Origin: Dipetalonema caudispina
Taxonomy: Eukaryota; Nematoda; Chromadorea; Rhabditida; Onchocercidae
NCBI GenBank assembly: GCA_013365325.1
Contig: JABVXV010000194.1
Location: 54,523-118,522 of the forward strand
DNA length: 64,000 bases
Reading direction: 5' to 3'
Positions 12,401 to 31,029 of the stretch are shown in pieces. Numbering within the stretch: the first letter of the stretch is position 1; each line of letters opens with the position of its first letter. A program made the position numbers and the translations under genes. The notes under the pieces were generated by a model. That model searched no databases. It worked only from the letters and a program-made list of their open reading frames with translations, and was not told the DNA's origin.

Positions 12401-14180
12401 CACAAAATAATCGTCTTTTAAAATTAACTGTTCATAAAAAAGCAAAAATATAAATAGATCTAATAAATCAGATGAAGGTTTTTGAGAAGGATGCGATCCT
12501 TCCCTTCTTGGAAATTCATAAATTATTTGAACCTAACAATTTGATAAAAATAAAATGGAACTGAAGAAAGAACAATAGACTACAAGCGCCACTAATTCTA
12601 TCCAATAATTTCAAATGCTGAAATTTGTTGGAAAAGAAAAAGAAAACCAACTCAGTTCAAATTTAATAACATTTATTTTCTTCTGAAAATGTACTTTAAC
12701 TGAAATGCACACCTTAAAATATCATTACGGGTATATTCAATTGTTTTAAAGTATTACTCTTTTTTTGGTACGAACCTAACAAGTCTTTGATTCCTCAATA
12801 TTGCTTTCGTTATTCATTGCTTATTCTGATGCAAAAAAACCGGAAGCAATAATTGACAAATCCGGGGACGAAACTGCCATATTTCAAGATTCAGTAACTC
12901 ACTCGGTAGTAATCAACATTACGTTTTACAAACATTGGCACCAATGCGCATTTTGAGAAGCTTTTAAGGTTCTCACCCTGAATATATTTCATTCCGGCTG
13001 AATTTAAAAACAGAAACCATAGAACAAATCGGATCTACACATCGAGCTCCAAAACATACGACTTCGATTTGCAAATGCGTCACAAATTTCATTTCTGATA
13101 GTTTATTACCACTCATGCACGAAAACACCTCAAAATAAGGATACAAATGAAAGGAAAAACTGCAACCAACAAAGAGCATGAATAAAGAGTACAAATCATT
13201 TCGAACAATTACAATTTCAAAAAACATTTTAACATGGGTTCGGGGAAAACAAACGAGTGGAGAGCAGAAAAAAAATTCAAACGCAGTAAAAAAACGCAAA
13301 TAAAAAAACGTTATGAGAATAACATAAAAGGTATGCAGTTGATAAATTAATTAAAATAAGAGACAACACCTAACAAAACGCAGAAAAAATGTAACTTACG
13401 AATAAACGCATGAAAATATAAAAAATTATTCCACAGAATAACTAAAGAAAAAAAGAAACATCATTAAAAATTCAACATGTTAAGGAAGCTATCAAAAAAA
13501 GATTTATGCAAATGATATAGCATAAACAGTCAGTCAGCTCCCTGTAAAGTGTGCAAAAACCTGAAGGGAAAAAGAAGGGAAAAGGATTTTGCGAAGTAAA
13601 AAATTTAAAGAGTATGGAAGTATGTGTGAAAAAAAAAGGATTTGCAACTGAGATGAATATTAGTAAAAAAAATATTTGATGTTAATAATTGAACAAAGTC
13701 CTGATGTCTTCGAGAAGTGAACAACACAGTGCCGCTATACGTATGAAATTAACATAACAAGCCAACCAACAGAAAACACAAACGAACAATTAGACACATA
13801 CATACAACACACATTATATCCCATCATACAATAGGCGTTCGCATTTTTCTAAAGAAAAAAATTTTTGCACTATAAAATGGTAATCAATAAATGGTTGAAG
13901 AGAAATTTAAACGTAAAAAAAGCAAAAAAAAAAAAAGAAAAAAAAGCATAGAGGGAGGGAAAACAGAGCAAATAACAACAGCACCCGTATAGCTTTGAAA
14001 AGTGGATTTTTGATCATGATTGCGACATCGTCATATATCAATAGCATGTTGAATGCCATATAACACACATATATAATTTTACCAGAACAGGTCAATCGTC
14101 ACAGAAGAGAAATTCACATTTTCTTTTAATAGTGAAAAGTTTCATGAAGAGTACTTATGAAGAAGATGCCTCAAAAAAAA

Positions 14181-14211
<31 letters not shown>

Positions 14212-15243
14212 CTGACAAAAAAAGTCAGCAAAAACAAAGTACGCCAGAAATCATGATTCCATATCAATATAATCACTATCGTCATCTTCATTATCATCTG
14301 CAACAGTCATCAATTGTAACAAACGACCAAAACATGAAGCAAAATGAACGCATGTACGGGGATGACCAGAAGGTAACAGCAATGAACAACGCAGTGGCAA
14401 AACAATCATTTGAACAATCAATATACCGGTGATAACATTATTATTGTCATAAATCCAACAAGACATCTATACGGGCAGTGAGAAGGCTTACAAAATCATG
14501 ACTGCAAAAATTAAATTAAAATAATCCAACTATCAAGTTATAACAATATACTGGAAATGCATTGGTAGAACACAAGCAACTTCAATTCCGTTAGAAAACA
14601 AATTGTCATGTAAAATCCACCAAATATTATAGAAGATAAAACAATGGGGAGACGAAAAAATGCAAAACAATTTGAACAACGCATTTTTCGAGAATGATTG
14701 GATACAAAGCAGCATAGTAATAGCATTTTTTTAAAAAAGCACAGGGAGATCTCCTGAATATTCAAAACATATTTCTTCAGCCACAAAAAAAGAAAAAAAA
14801 CGAACCACCAACTGATGAAAAGGGTGACCATGTGCCTACGAATAACCAAAAGAAACAAGGTAGAAGTGGCCTAAATTCTACCAGAGAAAATTGAATATAG
14901 TCTAAACTTCGATAGCAATGCAAACAAAACATTAATTCTAGTTTAGCAAAAATCAAGTGTGGCAAATGAAAGAGTTTAAACTTTCTGTAGTCAAATTCTG
15001 CAGCGTATTTACTATTTTTTTTTATAGTTCCCCTCATGAGAAAAAACAAATGCAAAGCGAACACCATATACTTATCAAAATCATGTATTATCCAAGAGCA
15101 AACACTGTGTTGTACTTCTCGAAGAACTGACGACCTGTTCCGACTTGAATGTGCCAGATAAAATAGATTTAAGGAAAAGAATGAAAAATCAGAAATAATA
15201 AAGTAATAAAACACGCCAACTTTCAATTCTCATCATTACTACT
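9494..15243. other. Convergent intergenic region, probably including a long FUBP 3' UTR
   Basis: 5.7 kb between the stop codons of the reductase (+) and the FUBP gene (-). From about 12.9 to 15.24 kb the plus strand is A-rich and poor in T, so the minus strand is U-rich; this fits a long 3' untranslated region of the FUBP transcript, but no single polyadenylation signal can be fixed. A run of A with a few G is at 14170-14209. Open frames in this stretch are homopolymer-driven and were rejected. Nothing was recognised from 9.5 to 12.9 kb. Confidence 0.5.
14170..14209. repeat. Poly(A) tract
   Basis: A run of more than 20 A followed by an A-rich stretch broken by single G residues; equivalent to poly(U) in the presumed FUBP 3' UTR. 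Confidence 0.85.
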
Positions 15244-18200
15244 TCAGTACTGTTGTTGGAATTGATAACCTCCCTGAGGCTGAGCTTGCGGTGCTCCGTA
15301 ACTGAACTGATTCTGCGCTGTAATTGGCTGCGCACCGTAAGCACCATATCCCTACAAACAATGCCAGTTAATTATAACAGAGACATTAAGTGAATAAGGA
15401 TCTTTTTATTTCGCTTCCAAAGTTTTCAAACAGTTTTCCTACAGTGACAAATTATTACAGAAACTATATCGTTTTAGTAGTATAATTCTCAGAAAGTCAC
15501 ACAACATCCGTAACTACTTCAGATGACAGTATAGATTTATTACATAAATCATAGGTAAAGGTAAATTAAAAGACTTACCGGTTGCTGAGGTCTTGCTTGT
15601 GCAGCTGGTTGTTGCGCGGCTGCAGCAGCGGCAGCATTCTGCTTTAACTGATTTTCGATAACAGCTGCTTGTTCGTGCATACCCATGCTACGATAATATT
15701 CTGCCCATTGTGCGCTATAATCAGGCTGACCTAAAAGGTAATGGATAACGTGATAGTTTTCAATGCAAATGTTAAAAAACTTTAGAATGATTTTCGCGAA
15801 ATGCCACAAACAATTTCTTACTATTCTTTACAGTGATCTTTATAAAAATTTTGAAATTTACGAACGAAATCAACAAAGAATGTACTAGGATAGTATGAGT
15901 GAAATATCCTGCTGTTCACAACTTACATACGAGACAACGAATAAAGTCGTGCGCGATACAATGTTTACTAAAATCATCATACTCATGGAGACACTAGTTG
16001 CTGAATTCTATCACATGTTTCATATCTATCCAAATCTCTACAGAAACCAAACATTTCCTTTTCCTGTAATTCGTATCATGACATACCTGTCTGCGGATTC
16101 ACTGCTGGAGCTGCACTTGTCTGTGCTGGTTGTGGTTGCGGCTGCGCAGGTTGTTGATATTGGGTCGCATATGCACCTTGCTGATAACCAGGCTGCTGCT
16201 GTCCTTGCTGTCCGTAGTACTGCTGATTCCAAGCAGCCTGTCCCGGATCGTTTTGCTGATGACCTCAAAGCACACCATTCTGTTACACATTTATCATATT
16301 ATGTGCACTTTTTATCCAGCTACATAATCAATCTTTTCACATTCAAAAACAGTGCTAACCAAAAGTGGTGTTCCACTGCGCCCCCGCTTGTCCAGCAATA
16401 CCAGCACCAGCGAATTGAGCGTTACCGTTGCCATATCCTTGAGGAGCACTTGGTACAGTGTTATGTCCAACTCCAAATGCATCACCACCCGCCCCTGGAC
16501 CGCCTTGTCCATGAAACTGCGGTACTGGCGTTCCTGGAGCAATGTCACCAACCTAAAAAAAATTTCTCGAATGATTCCGTGTTGACAGTGACCGCGTGCA
16601 GCAAAATTCGAGCACAACCTTCAGTTAACGCAATGCTGGATACATGTAACGATTAGAGTCAACACTAGGTAAAAGAATGAATTTTACATCGAAATACGTG
16701 AAGTCAAATTGCTAAAAACTGGTCAATTATAATTTTTTGACCGTAAAATAAAACGAAAAATTTTTGACATAAATGAACACCTTGATACGAATAATATGTT
16801 GTGCATGATGGATTTGATAAGGGGTTCCTTTTATAATGAAAACTTTCTCGGATGCATTAGGCGGCGGATCTCGTGACAATTCAACATGTGCTCCACTTTC
16901 CGCGCATATCTTAAAAAAGTTCTTGAAGCTTCTGTGATTCACCAAGCTAGTCATTTGCTAGTTGAATAAGTAATTTATAAATATGCCTACTATGCAACTG
17001 GAATTTGATACCAGACAAGCGCCGCAATTCATTACTGTATGCAATGTAAAAGACATGCTCTTCAAGCAAAAAACAGAAATACAACATATTATAACTGCAC
17101 ACTAACCATTATCATTACAATCATAACCAAACTATTCATTTTCCTTAGAAAATAGAAAAGGAAAGAATGAAAATGTAGGAATGAACAAATTTAAAAGTTC
17201 GCAATACCTGGAATAGGGAAAGGGTAATAACAAACAAAAATCTGCTGGCTATCTGAAGACTATAATTAAGGAACTGCAGAAAGAACAAAGATTACCTGTT
17301 TGATAGTTTCGCCTCCTTTACCAATCACCAATCCCGTTTTGTTTGATGGAACGTGCATGTAAAACATCTCCGCTCCACCTGCCGCACCACTCTTTTTGAC
17401 GAGTTCGGAAATGAACTGAGTCGCTTTTGCAATTTGTTCAGCAGTGCCCTGAATGACAGCGCATCGCTCCTGCGTTGTCTGATCATCTGCAATAAATCGA
17501 TATGCAAAATTTCCCAGTTTACATCCCTCGTTTCAATGTTAAATGATACACATTTCTTTACTCCATATAAAATGCTTTCCAATGGACGGATTGAAAATTT
17601 GTATACCAGGTAGACTACACCATATTATTACCTTAATCAAACATCAAAAAACAAACCATCAGGTTTAAATTGGATTTTGGCTCCTGATTCAGCAGCAAGA
17701 CGTTTGATCGTTTCACCACCTTTTCCAATGATCATACCAACCGATGCACGCGGCACAATTACCTAAATAAGCAAGTTGCCGCATCATCGGTAAAATACGT
17801 TGGTGTTGTCTCACTGCTAATTCTATGCATTTACCATGGGCAAAATTGAGAAATAAAAGTCTTACTTCGCCAATCGAACGTTGTCCACCGCCTATTCCGA
17901 ATGAACCAGGGAAACCGAAATGTCCAGGTGGATGATCCTCACGCGACTGCAAAATTTCTTCAACCATTCTTCGAGCATTCTCAACTTTTTCAGGTTCACC
18001 AGTGATACGCAAAGGTTTAGGCTGTCCTCCACTCTCTTGATTCTCTTGTATCATTACCATTTTGACACCAGTTTGTTCCTGAAATATGCGGACAAGTAGA
18101 AGAAATACAAGCCAAGATTCTTCGGAAGAAATCGCTGATAATTATGCATCCTTGAAGAAAAGTTATAAGGAGATCAATAATGTCAAATATTTCGACGCGC

Positions 18201-21019
18201 CTGAATATTTTTGATTGTTTCCCCTCCTTTTCCAATAACGAGGCCGCATTTTGCACCAGGAATAAACATTTCTTGAGTTATTTGACGCCCAGTACCAACC
18301 GGTATACCACCATCAAAGTGGCCAGCACGGTTCGGAGGAGGACGATTTCCCGCTCGAGCTATTACCTGAAAGTAGACACAAAAATTTGCACTTCAAGCCA
18401 CAAATCCACTGATCTGCGTTGTAATTCTTTTTACTTCCAAACTTTTCAACAAAAAAGGGCGAATACACGGAACATCTTTAGCATTGAAAAACAATTTTCC
18501 ACTAAAGCACAATAACAGCAACAATATATTACTATATGTTTAGCCTCCGTTAAAACCCACATAAATCTCTAGGTAATGAAAACTACCGCTATTAGCAAAG
18601 GCTGTACCTAAAGAATAATATAGAAAAATAAAGGAAAAAAGTAAAATGGCAAGCTCAGAGGAAACGAACCACAAAGTTTACGAGCAATAAGTTCCACAAA
18701 CAGAAATTTATAGAAAATAAATGAAGCTTAATGTAATGAACAGGAATGAAAATTATCAAAAATTCGCATCGAATAATTAGCTAGCTACATTTCGCTATCA
18801 TTAATATGAAAAAAGAAGCAGTAATGAATGCAAGGATCAACCTCATTTATCATTGCCCTCGCGCGATCTACCGACATTTTACTGCCTTGTAAAGTGCACT
18901 GACGCATGTTATTTCCATCTGATTCAGGTGACATTTGCACGCGGCAGTTGGTCTGTGACTGAATCTGCGATATTTGCTCACCACCACGGCCAATCACTAT
19001 AAGAAAACATATGTCATGTAATTAATCAAACCAACTAGCTAAATCCAAAACTTTTCGAATAGAAAAACGAAATTCGGAAGTTAAACAAATTTAAGGTAAG
19101 AAAATAAATGAGTACAAAGACTACAGCAAAATATCTACCATTACCAAGGCCAACACAGTGGTCTGGAACCTCCATTGTTTCCATAACAACTTCTCCGACG
19201 CCTCCAACTGGCGGCATACCTCCCGTCCCAACATGGCCCGGACCTCCAAGTGTTGAGATTTGCATGCTTCCGCCCATGTCCATTGTGTTTCCAGTGATAT
19301 TGACCCTTTTGGTAGGATACACTGAAAAAAGTGTAAACGTCTTTCCAATTCCAGAAACATCAGCACCATTTCATATAAAATTTCAACTACTTTATATCTG
19401 TATATCAAGCATGCAAAACACCAAAAGTATAATATACGCATTGCAAATATGGAGTTTTAAATGAAATGCACAACCGCACTGATAAATTAACAAATTGGAA
19501 ATGAGTCGTTCGAAAATTAATCGAAATAATTCACATCAACAACCAAAATCCATAGAGAAACCGTTATCGATTTATATACGTACTTATGAGAATTGAAGGC
19601 TTCACTTTTAAAAAATCCATAAATTGCGAATGAAATACCGTATAAACGCGTATTACACCGATCAAAAACGGAACGTCTCAACGCAATAACTTCCTAATAT
19701 GAAAGTGTGACTGTTTAACGCATCATTTCACTTCTCCCATAACATTTACGCATAATATGCAAAATAACAAGTGAATCACTGGTACGTACAGTTAGATGAA
19801 TCGTCCGAATTCGGTCGTTTCTGCGGATTCGAATGTGAAGAAGCAGCGAGCTAAACATAACAAGCAAAATATGAACATATACTATAAATGCATATACAAT
19901 CAATTATCACTTATGATAGCATGAATAAAAATCTCTAAATAAACATCTTCCTTTTCTGGAAAAATTATCACGTAACATCAAACTTACGATAAAAATCGAA
20001 GTATTGCATATATGGCAAAGAGTTTTTATTTCATTCCAAACAACATATTTCCAGAATCAAATGGCATCATCATCATCATCATGCAGGAGGCATTCAGTCC
20101 GATTTGATGTCATAACTTTGGATGTTAATCTTTTCACAGCGAGTCAATGTAACTGTACCGTATTATAAAGTCACAAGGATCCTTTACACTACATTTTTGG
20201 GTGGACAGATTTTCGAAGCAACCCAAGGTGAAGTAAGAACAAGGTTTCGATATTCCTGTTTCGGAAGGCTACAATCTTTTCCTGTCCATAAAAGGAGTGA
20301 GGTTTGTTAAGCACGTATCAATATATATAGTTCACTATTCCGATTAACAAAACAGAACTTAACGGTAATTCTGTACTCTTCTCAAAATCAATTTCAAGAA
20401 AATACGTGGAAATATAGCAACGTAATCTATGTAAAGCTTGAATAAGATCAATGATCTAGTAGATTGAATGTAGAAACTGATATGAACTCAGAAACAACAA
20501 CAATCATTCCTCTTTTCCTAAACCTAGGCAATAACATCCTTGAACTGACAGTCACAGTCCCATATTTTACAGAATATACGGAAAAAAAGAGGTCTTTAAC
20601 TTGTCCTATTCAGATGCATCATTATACTTCCAACCAACAAAACAAAACGTTTGTAACAACGCATTTGTTAAATGTGCAAATAATTCAACTTCATCGCTAA
20701 CAGTATTATATGATAGCAATAATGGCAACTCGTAAAGTGATTTTTGAACTCAGTCTTGCCTAGTCATGTCCCAAAAAACGGATACAAAATTGACCTAGAC
20801 GATAAATATATAACGACAACTTTTGCAGGGAATTAATCATCATCATAATAATAATAAATACCGAAGAATTTCATACGATGTATCGCAGAATGCATAACAC
20901 TGCACTTCATTAGATGCAATCATAGTTTTTTGAATATTTCGAATGGAAAATAAGCATACCTCTTTAGCGCGTTGCAATGCGTCCTGGATAGCGTCGGTAG
21001 AGATTATGCCTGTAGACAT
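15244..21019 (-). CDS. FUBP/KHSRP-family protein with four KH domains
   Basis: Single-stranded nucleic-acid-binding regulator of the far-upstream-element-binding-protein family (transcription, splicing and mRNA decay), expected in the nucleus. Thirteen exons on the complement: 20960-21019, 19790-19850, 19145-19321, 18842-18996, 18201-18365, 17866-18078, 17657-17762, 17296-17486, 16781-16909, 16360-16552, 16087-16263, 15579-15730, 15244-15351. They give 628 residues (human FUBP1 about 644). An N-terminal IQDALQRAKE helix matches the FUBP family. KH domains lie at about 90-151, 182-255, 277-345 and 353-419, with GRGG once and GKGG three times. A Gly/Gln-rich tail carries the Tyr motif QPDYSAQWAEYYR near 544 and an Ala run. 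The start ATG gives the conserved N-terminal helix; a short out-of-frame upstream ATG precedes it. The intron at 18079-18200 begins with GC rather than GT. Confidence 0.94.
18079..18200 (-). other. GC-AG intron in the FUBP gene
   Basis: The exon ends ...AATATTCAG and the intron begins GCGCGT. The next exon begins in phase 0 with GAACAAACTGG after TTTCAG. The protein join (KNIQ to EQTGVKMVM) matches the second KH domain exactly, so a GC donor is required; the nearest GT, four bases on, breaks the frame. Confidence 0.75.
20064..20081. repeat. Short (CAT)n run
   Basis: About six CAT units in the first intron of the FUBP gene. Confidence 0.8.
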
Positions 21020-22749
21020 GCCGCGACAACAGCCATCAATGGAATTCAAACTACTGCCTGACGAAAAAAAAAAGTTGTACGACGACAGAACTTTTCCAGA
21101 CAGCCCCGATCTGGAATGATACCAAACCCGGTCATAAGTAAACCAGTGAATATGGTATCAGGGCTTACTAATAATGATCATCTACTCATTTAATATAATA
21201 TTTTCATAACTAACAAGATGACTGTACATCACAAACTGATGTACGAAGTCTTTCAACTGAAACTCATTTGGCAAGCAACAAATGGCTACATATTACTAGC
21301 TTTCTCTATTATCAGATAACAGTCGTAACAAAACCCTACCAACCAAATCCCGCGGTACCACATCCCCGAACACAAACACACACACACACACACACACACA
21401 TAACACGATCACCACCACTATCCCTCCCTCTACCACAGTGATACGGAATATACGATCAGCGCCGCGCGCACGACCACCCCATTCAGTACGCGCACGCATC
21501 GCAAGCCATTTCAACAGAGTTGTTATAAAGATACGATTACAAAAAGCGCCAATTCAAACAATAAGGATCTAGTTATTCCTTATAGAAATGCACATGACTG
21601 TATTGTTTTTATCTCTTAATTAGCAACAATGAAGAATATGTAATTAATCATTCTAATAATGCCATGAATGAGATAGATTAGTCACGCAAGTCAACGTTAC
21701 ACGTCTTTTGCATGAAGAAAGAAAATTTGATTTTCTCAATTACAATAACATTTGATTACATAACATGGAAAGATTACATACAGTTTTTGAAGTGATTTTG
21801 TGATTAGGCAAGTAAAAAAGGGTCATTTATTTCCTGAGGAAACTGGCTGCTTCGATTCTTATAACCATTGAGAGTATAACGTTATCATAATAAAATTTAC
21901 TCAAGAGCTATGTGGTCTGAAATAGAACAATTTATCCCACAGTTCTCGAATTTTTGTGAAAAGCAAAGAACTGAAGAAGAGAGGGTCGTATGATATAACC
22001 ATTACACAGCTAGTTAAGTACATTGAGACATAAAATTTTCCCGATATTCCGGAAACTAAATCGCAACATGATAGTAAAAAAAGTCAAGGAATTCAGTATA
22101 ATGATATGAAAGTTGGTTTTGCTGGATTTAGACATTATACTCATCCATACAATGTGAAAGTGCAAACTATAAATTTACTTCGATAAAATGATTAGTGTAG
22201 AGAATTTACTACTTCCGATAAGAATCAAAACTTCGAAGTCTGACAAAATTTCAAAAATCAACTTCAAGCAGCTTTTAATTCAAATAAACCTGAAAAATGA
22301 ATGTAGTTTCTTCTGATAGCAACTCTTATGTAAAACAAATCTATCAACTCATATAAGGTATACCGAGAAAAAAACAGTATGCAAAGCAAAGGATAAGAAG
22401 CAAGCTGTACAGTAGAATCGTATACGCATTATGTAATGATAGATTCGCACGACACATAATAAATCTCGGTCTGGACCGATGGCGGAAGGATGATTCGTTT
22501 TGAAGTACAGTAGAGAACGTATATTAAAAGACCAAATTTGAAAACCTAATAAAATCAGGCAGGATAACTAGAAATAAAGATAAAAAACATGAAGAACTAT
22601 ATAGTAGAGCATTTTTAATAAGATCATCTCGAGAACATAATACCGCAATATTTTCCAAATAATTCATATTAAAATCAAAAATGAATAATTCAAATTCCAG
22701 ACCCCTTACAAATTAATAAATGGTACGATGAAATTGCCTAACAAACGTC
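21020..22749. other. FUBP 5' region and fumarate reductase 3' region
   Basis: 1.7 kb between two genes on the same (-) strand. It holds a (CA)n run and, at about 21420-21510, a CpG- and GC-rich patch unlike its surroundings, which suits the FUBP promoter. An acceptor (TCGTCAG) at about 21058 lies 38 bases upstream of the chosen FUBP ATG and could be a spliced-leader site. Nothing was recognised from about 21.6 to 22.75 kb. Confidence 0.55.
21376..21401. repeat. (CA)n microsatellite
   Basis: About 13 CA units beside the CpG-rich patch upstream of the FUBP gene. Confidence 0.95.
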
Positions 22750-29132
<6,383 letters not shown>

Positions 29133-31029
29133 TCGTAAGATGAACAATTCTGTAACAATATAGGATATGTTGAAAAAATTTGAAGTTGAAGTACCGAAAT
29201 CGACGATATCTGCTCCTTCTTTTCAGTAGACATAGAGATGTAAAAATGACTTCGCAATTTTACTTTAATAAATGACGCGGTGGGTACACTCACCACTATC
29301 TTAACCGGTCCTAAATTAAGGATAGTTTTTTAATCTAACATTTATAGTTAGAGTTGCTGACTGCAACGGAACTCTTCGTAAATCTCATCACTTATCATCG
29401 ACCTCAATTTCTGTCATAGATGGTTTTTTCTTACTATTCAATTACTTAAAACTTTTTTTTTTTTTTTGCCAGCATCTCTCAACTTAACATAAAACTCAAC
29501 CAAATGGCAGGGAACTTCCAGAAGAAAATTTTCTTCAAAGCAATTTAATGATTACTAATAGCACTAAAAAAAAAAGGAATCATAGAGAATTCAGGAGAGG
29601 TATTTCCTAATCCAATAATCTACTGAAAATAGGCACTCTACATTCCACCTCAAATCTTTTTACGAATAATAAAACGACTTTCTTTCCTAACTATGCTGAT
29701 CAAACAACTTCATTCAAGCAGCTACTAATATACTAAACTATGGCCCAGAATCTGATGTCAGATTTATAAGCTTCCAACTAATGAAATCTACTGGAAAATA
29801 ACCGCATTTAAAGGAACGTCCGAATGAAAGAGTTGATCTCGAACAAAGTGATTACAAATTTGGAAAAATTTGCGGAAAACTGAAAGATGACTAATACCGT
29901 GAGCAGTTCACAGATGAGACCAAAAGCACTTCCCTGAAAGGTTCCGGTTTATTCACCACTATGAAAATACAAACTGTGTAACAGAAATATAATAAATTGG
30001 AAAACGGACAATTTCGAATGAATTTTATGGTTCTAAGGTGTGAAGACCTCTGAATAAATAACAGCATATAACAGTAGTTGTTGAATGCAATAGACAGACA
30101 TTACTAAGCTGTTAAAATTTATATGATTACAAGATGAAATAGTGATCAAATCTTACGAATTATGCTGGAAAACCGAATAGCTGAAAATCCTGCAGAAAGA
30201 AAGAAGTACTTGCGATCGTTCTAGAGTATTTTGAATGGTTGGTATGGCATCATATCTTTAAACATTTCGCACATTTTTTATCTTCAGTTTTCAATCAATA
30301 CCAGAGTATTCCAATTTGAAAGTCAGCTTTCCTGTACTGCATGATACACCCTCCCACAGCAATTTGCGAATCACTTAGAAATTTACCAGAAAGACAAAAA
30401 AAGGCATTCCAATAATAACAGCGACTTGGTACAGGAATTTCAGTGGTGTACAAAAGAATCAAAATACAATAGGCAACCAAACCGTAGAATATACAATACC
30501 AATATGAAACCAACAAACTTTTGAGCAAATCAATGAAGACTCATATATAATTTTTTTCTAATTATACGATAATAAAATTGCAGGCAAGAACTGAGAAGTT
30601 CTGGAATGACTCAGAAATGAAGTCTGGAAAGAAAAGCTAATGTAAGTGAACGTAAAAATTTGTTTCAGTTTTGCTGCTGCATGCACAAAACTGTAATAAA
30701 GACAGTAACCCAAAAAAGAAAAGGAAAACTCAATATAATATGAAAAGTGATCTGATAATTATCGAGTATGAAACTAAAATTAGAACAGTTTGGCAGAAGA
30801 ACGCGCGCTAAGAAAGATGAGCAAACAGAAAGAAAAAAAAAAAAATGAAAAAAATTTGCAACACGTGCATCTGTGTACAGCCGATTTCATCAACTCGATC
30901 ATTCGTTTTTTTTCATCTGTGTAGCTTTGCTTACTTCACTCGATTCCTTAAAAAGTTGAAATTGTTGAATCTACGAAAACCCATAAAAAATGAAACACTG
31001 AAAAAAAACTCTTCTAATCATTTTAAAAT
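29133..31029. other. Intergenic: upstream of fumarate reductase, downstream of FAM122-like gene
   Basis: 1.9 kb with no supportable gene. A minus-strand acceptor (ATTGTTACAG) ends 17 bases before the fumarate reductase ATG and is a candidate spliced-leader site. Short frames, including a hydrophobic 77-codon frame at 30295-30528, lack splice context or similarity. Confidence 0.55.

Noticed and set aside
13907..15226. Several minus and plus frames rich in Phe, Cys or Lys
   Set aside because: They arise from poly(A)/poly(T) tracts in the presumed 3' UTR of FUBP.
15895..16656. Plus-strand open frame of 253 codons
   Set aside because: It is the opposite strand of FUBP exons encoding the Gln/Gly/Pro-rich tail; codon bias on the real strand keeps it open. 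It has no family resemblance and crosses real introns.
21296..21514. Minus frame with a Cys-Val run upstream of FUBP
   Set aside because: The run is the translated (CA)n microsatellite, and no donor links it in phase to the FUBP start exon.
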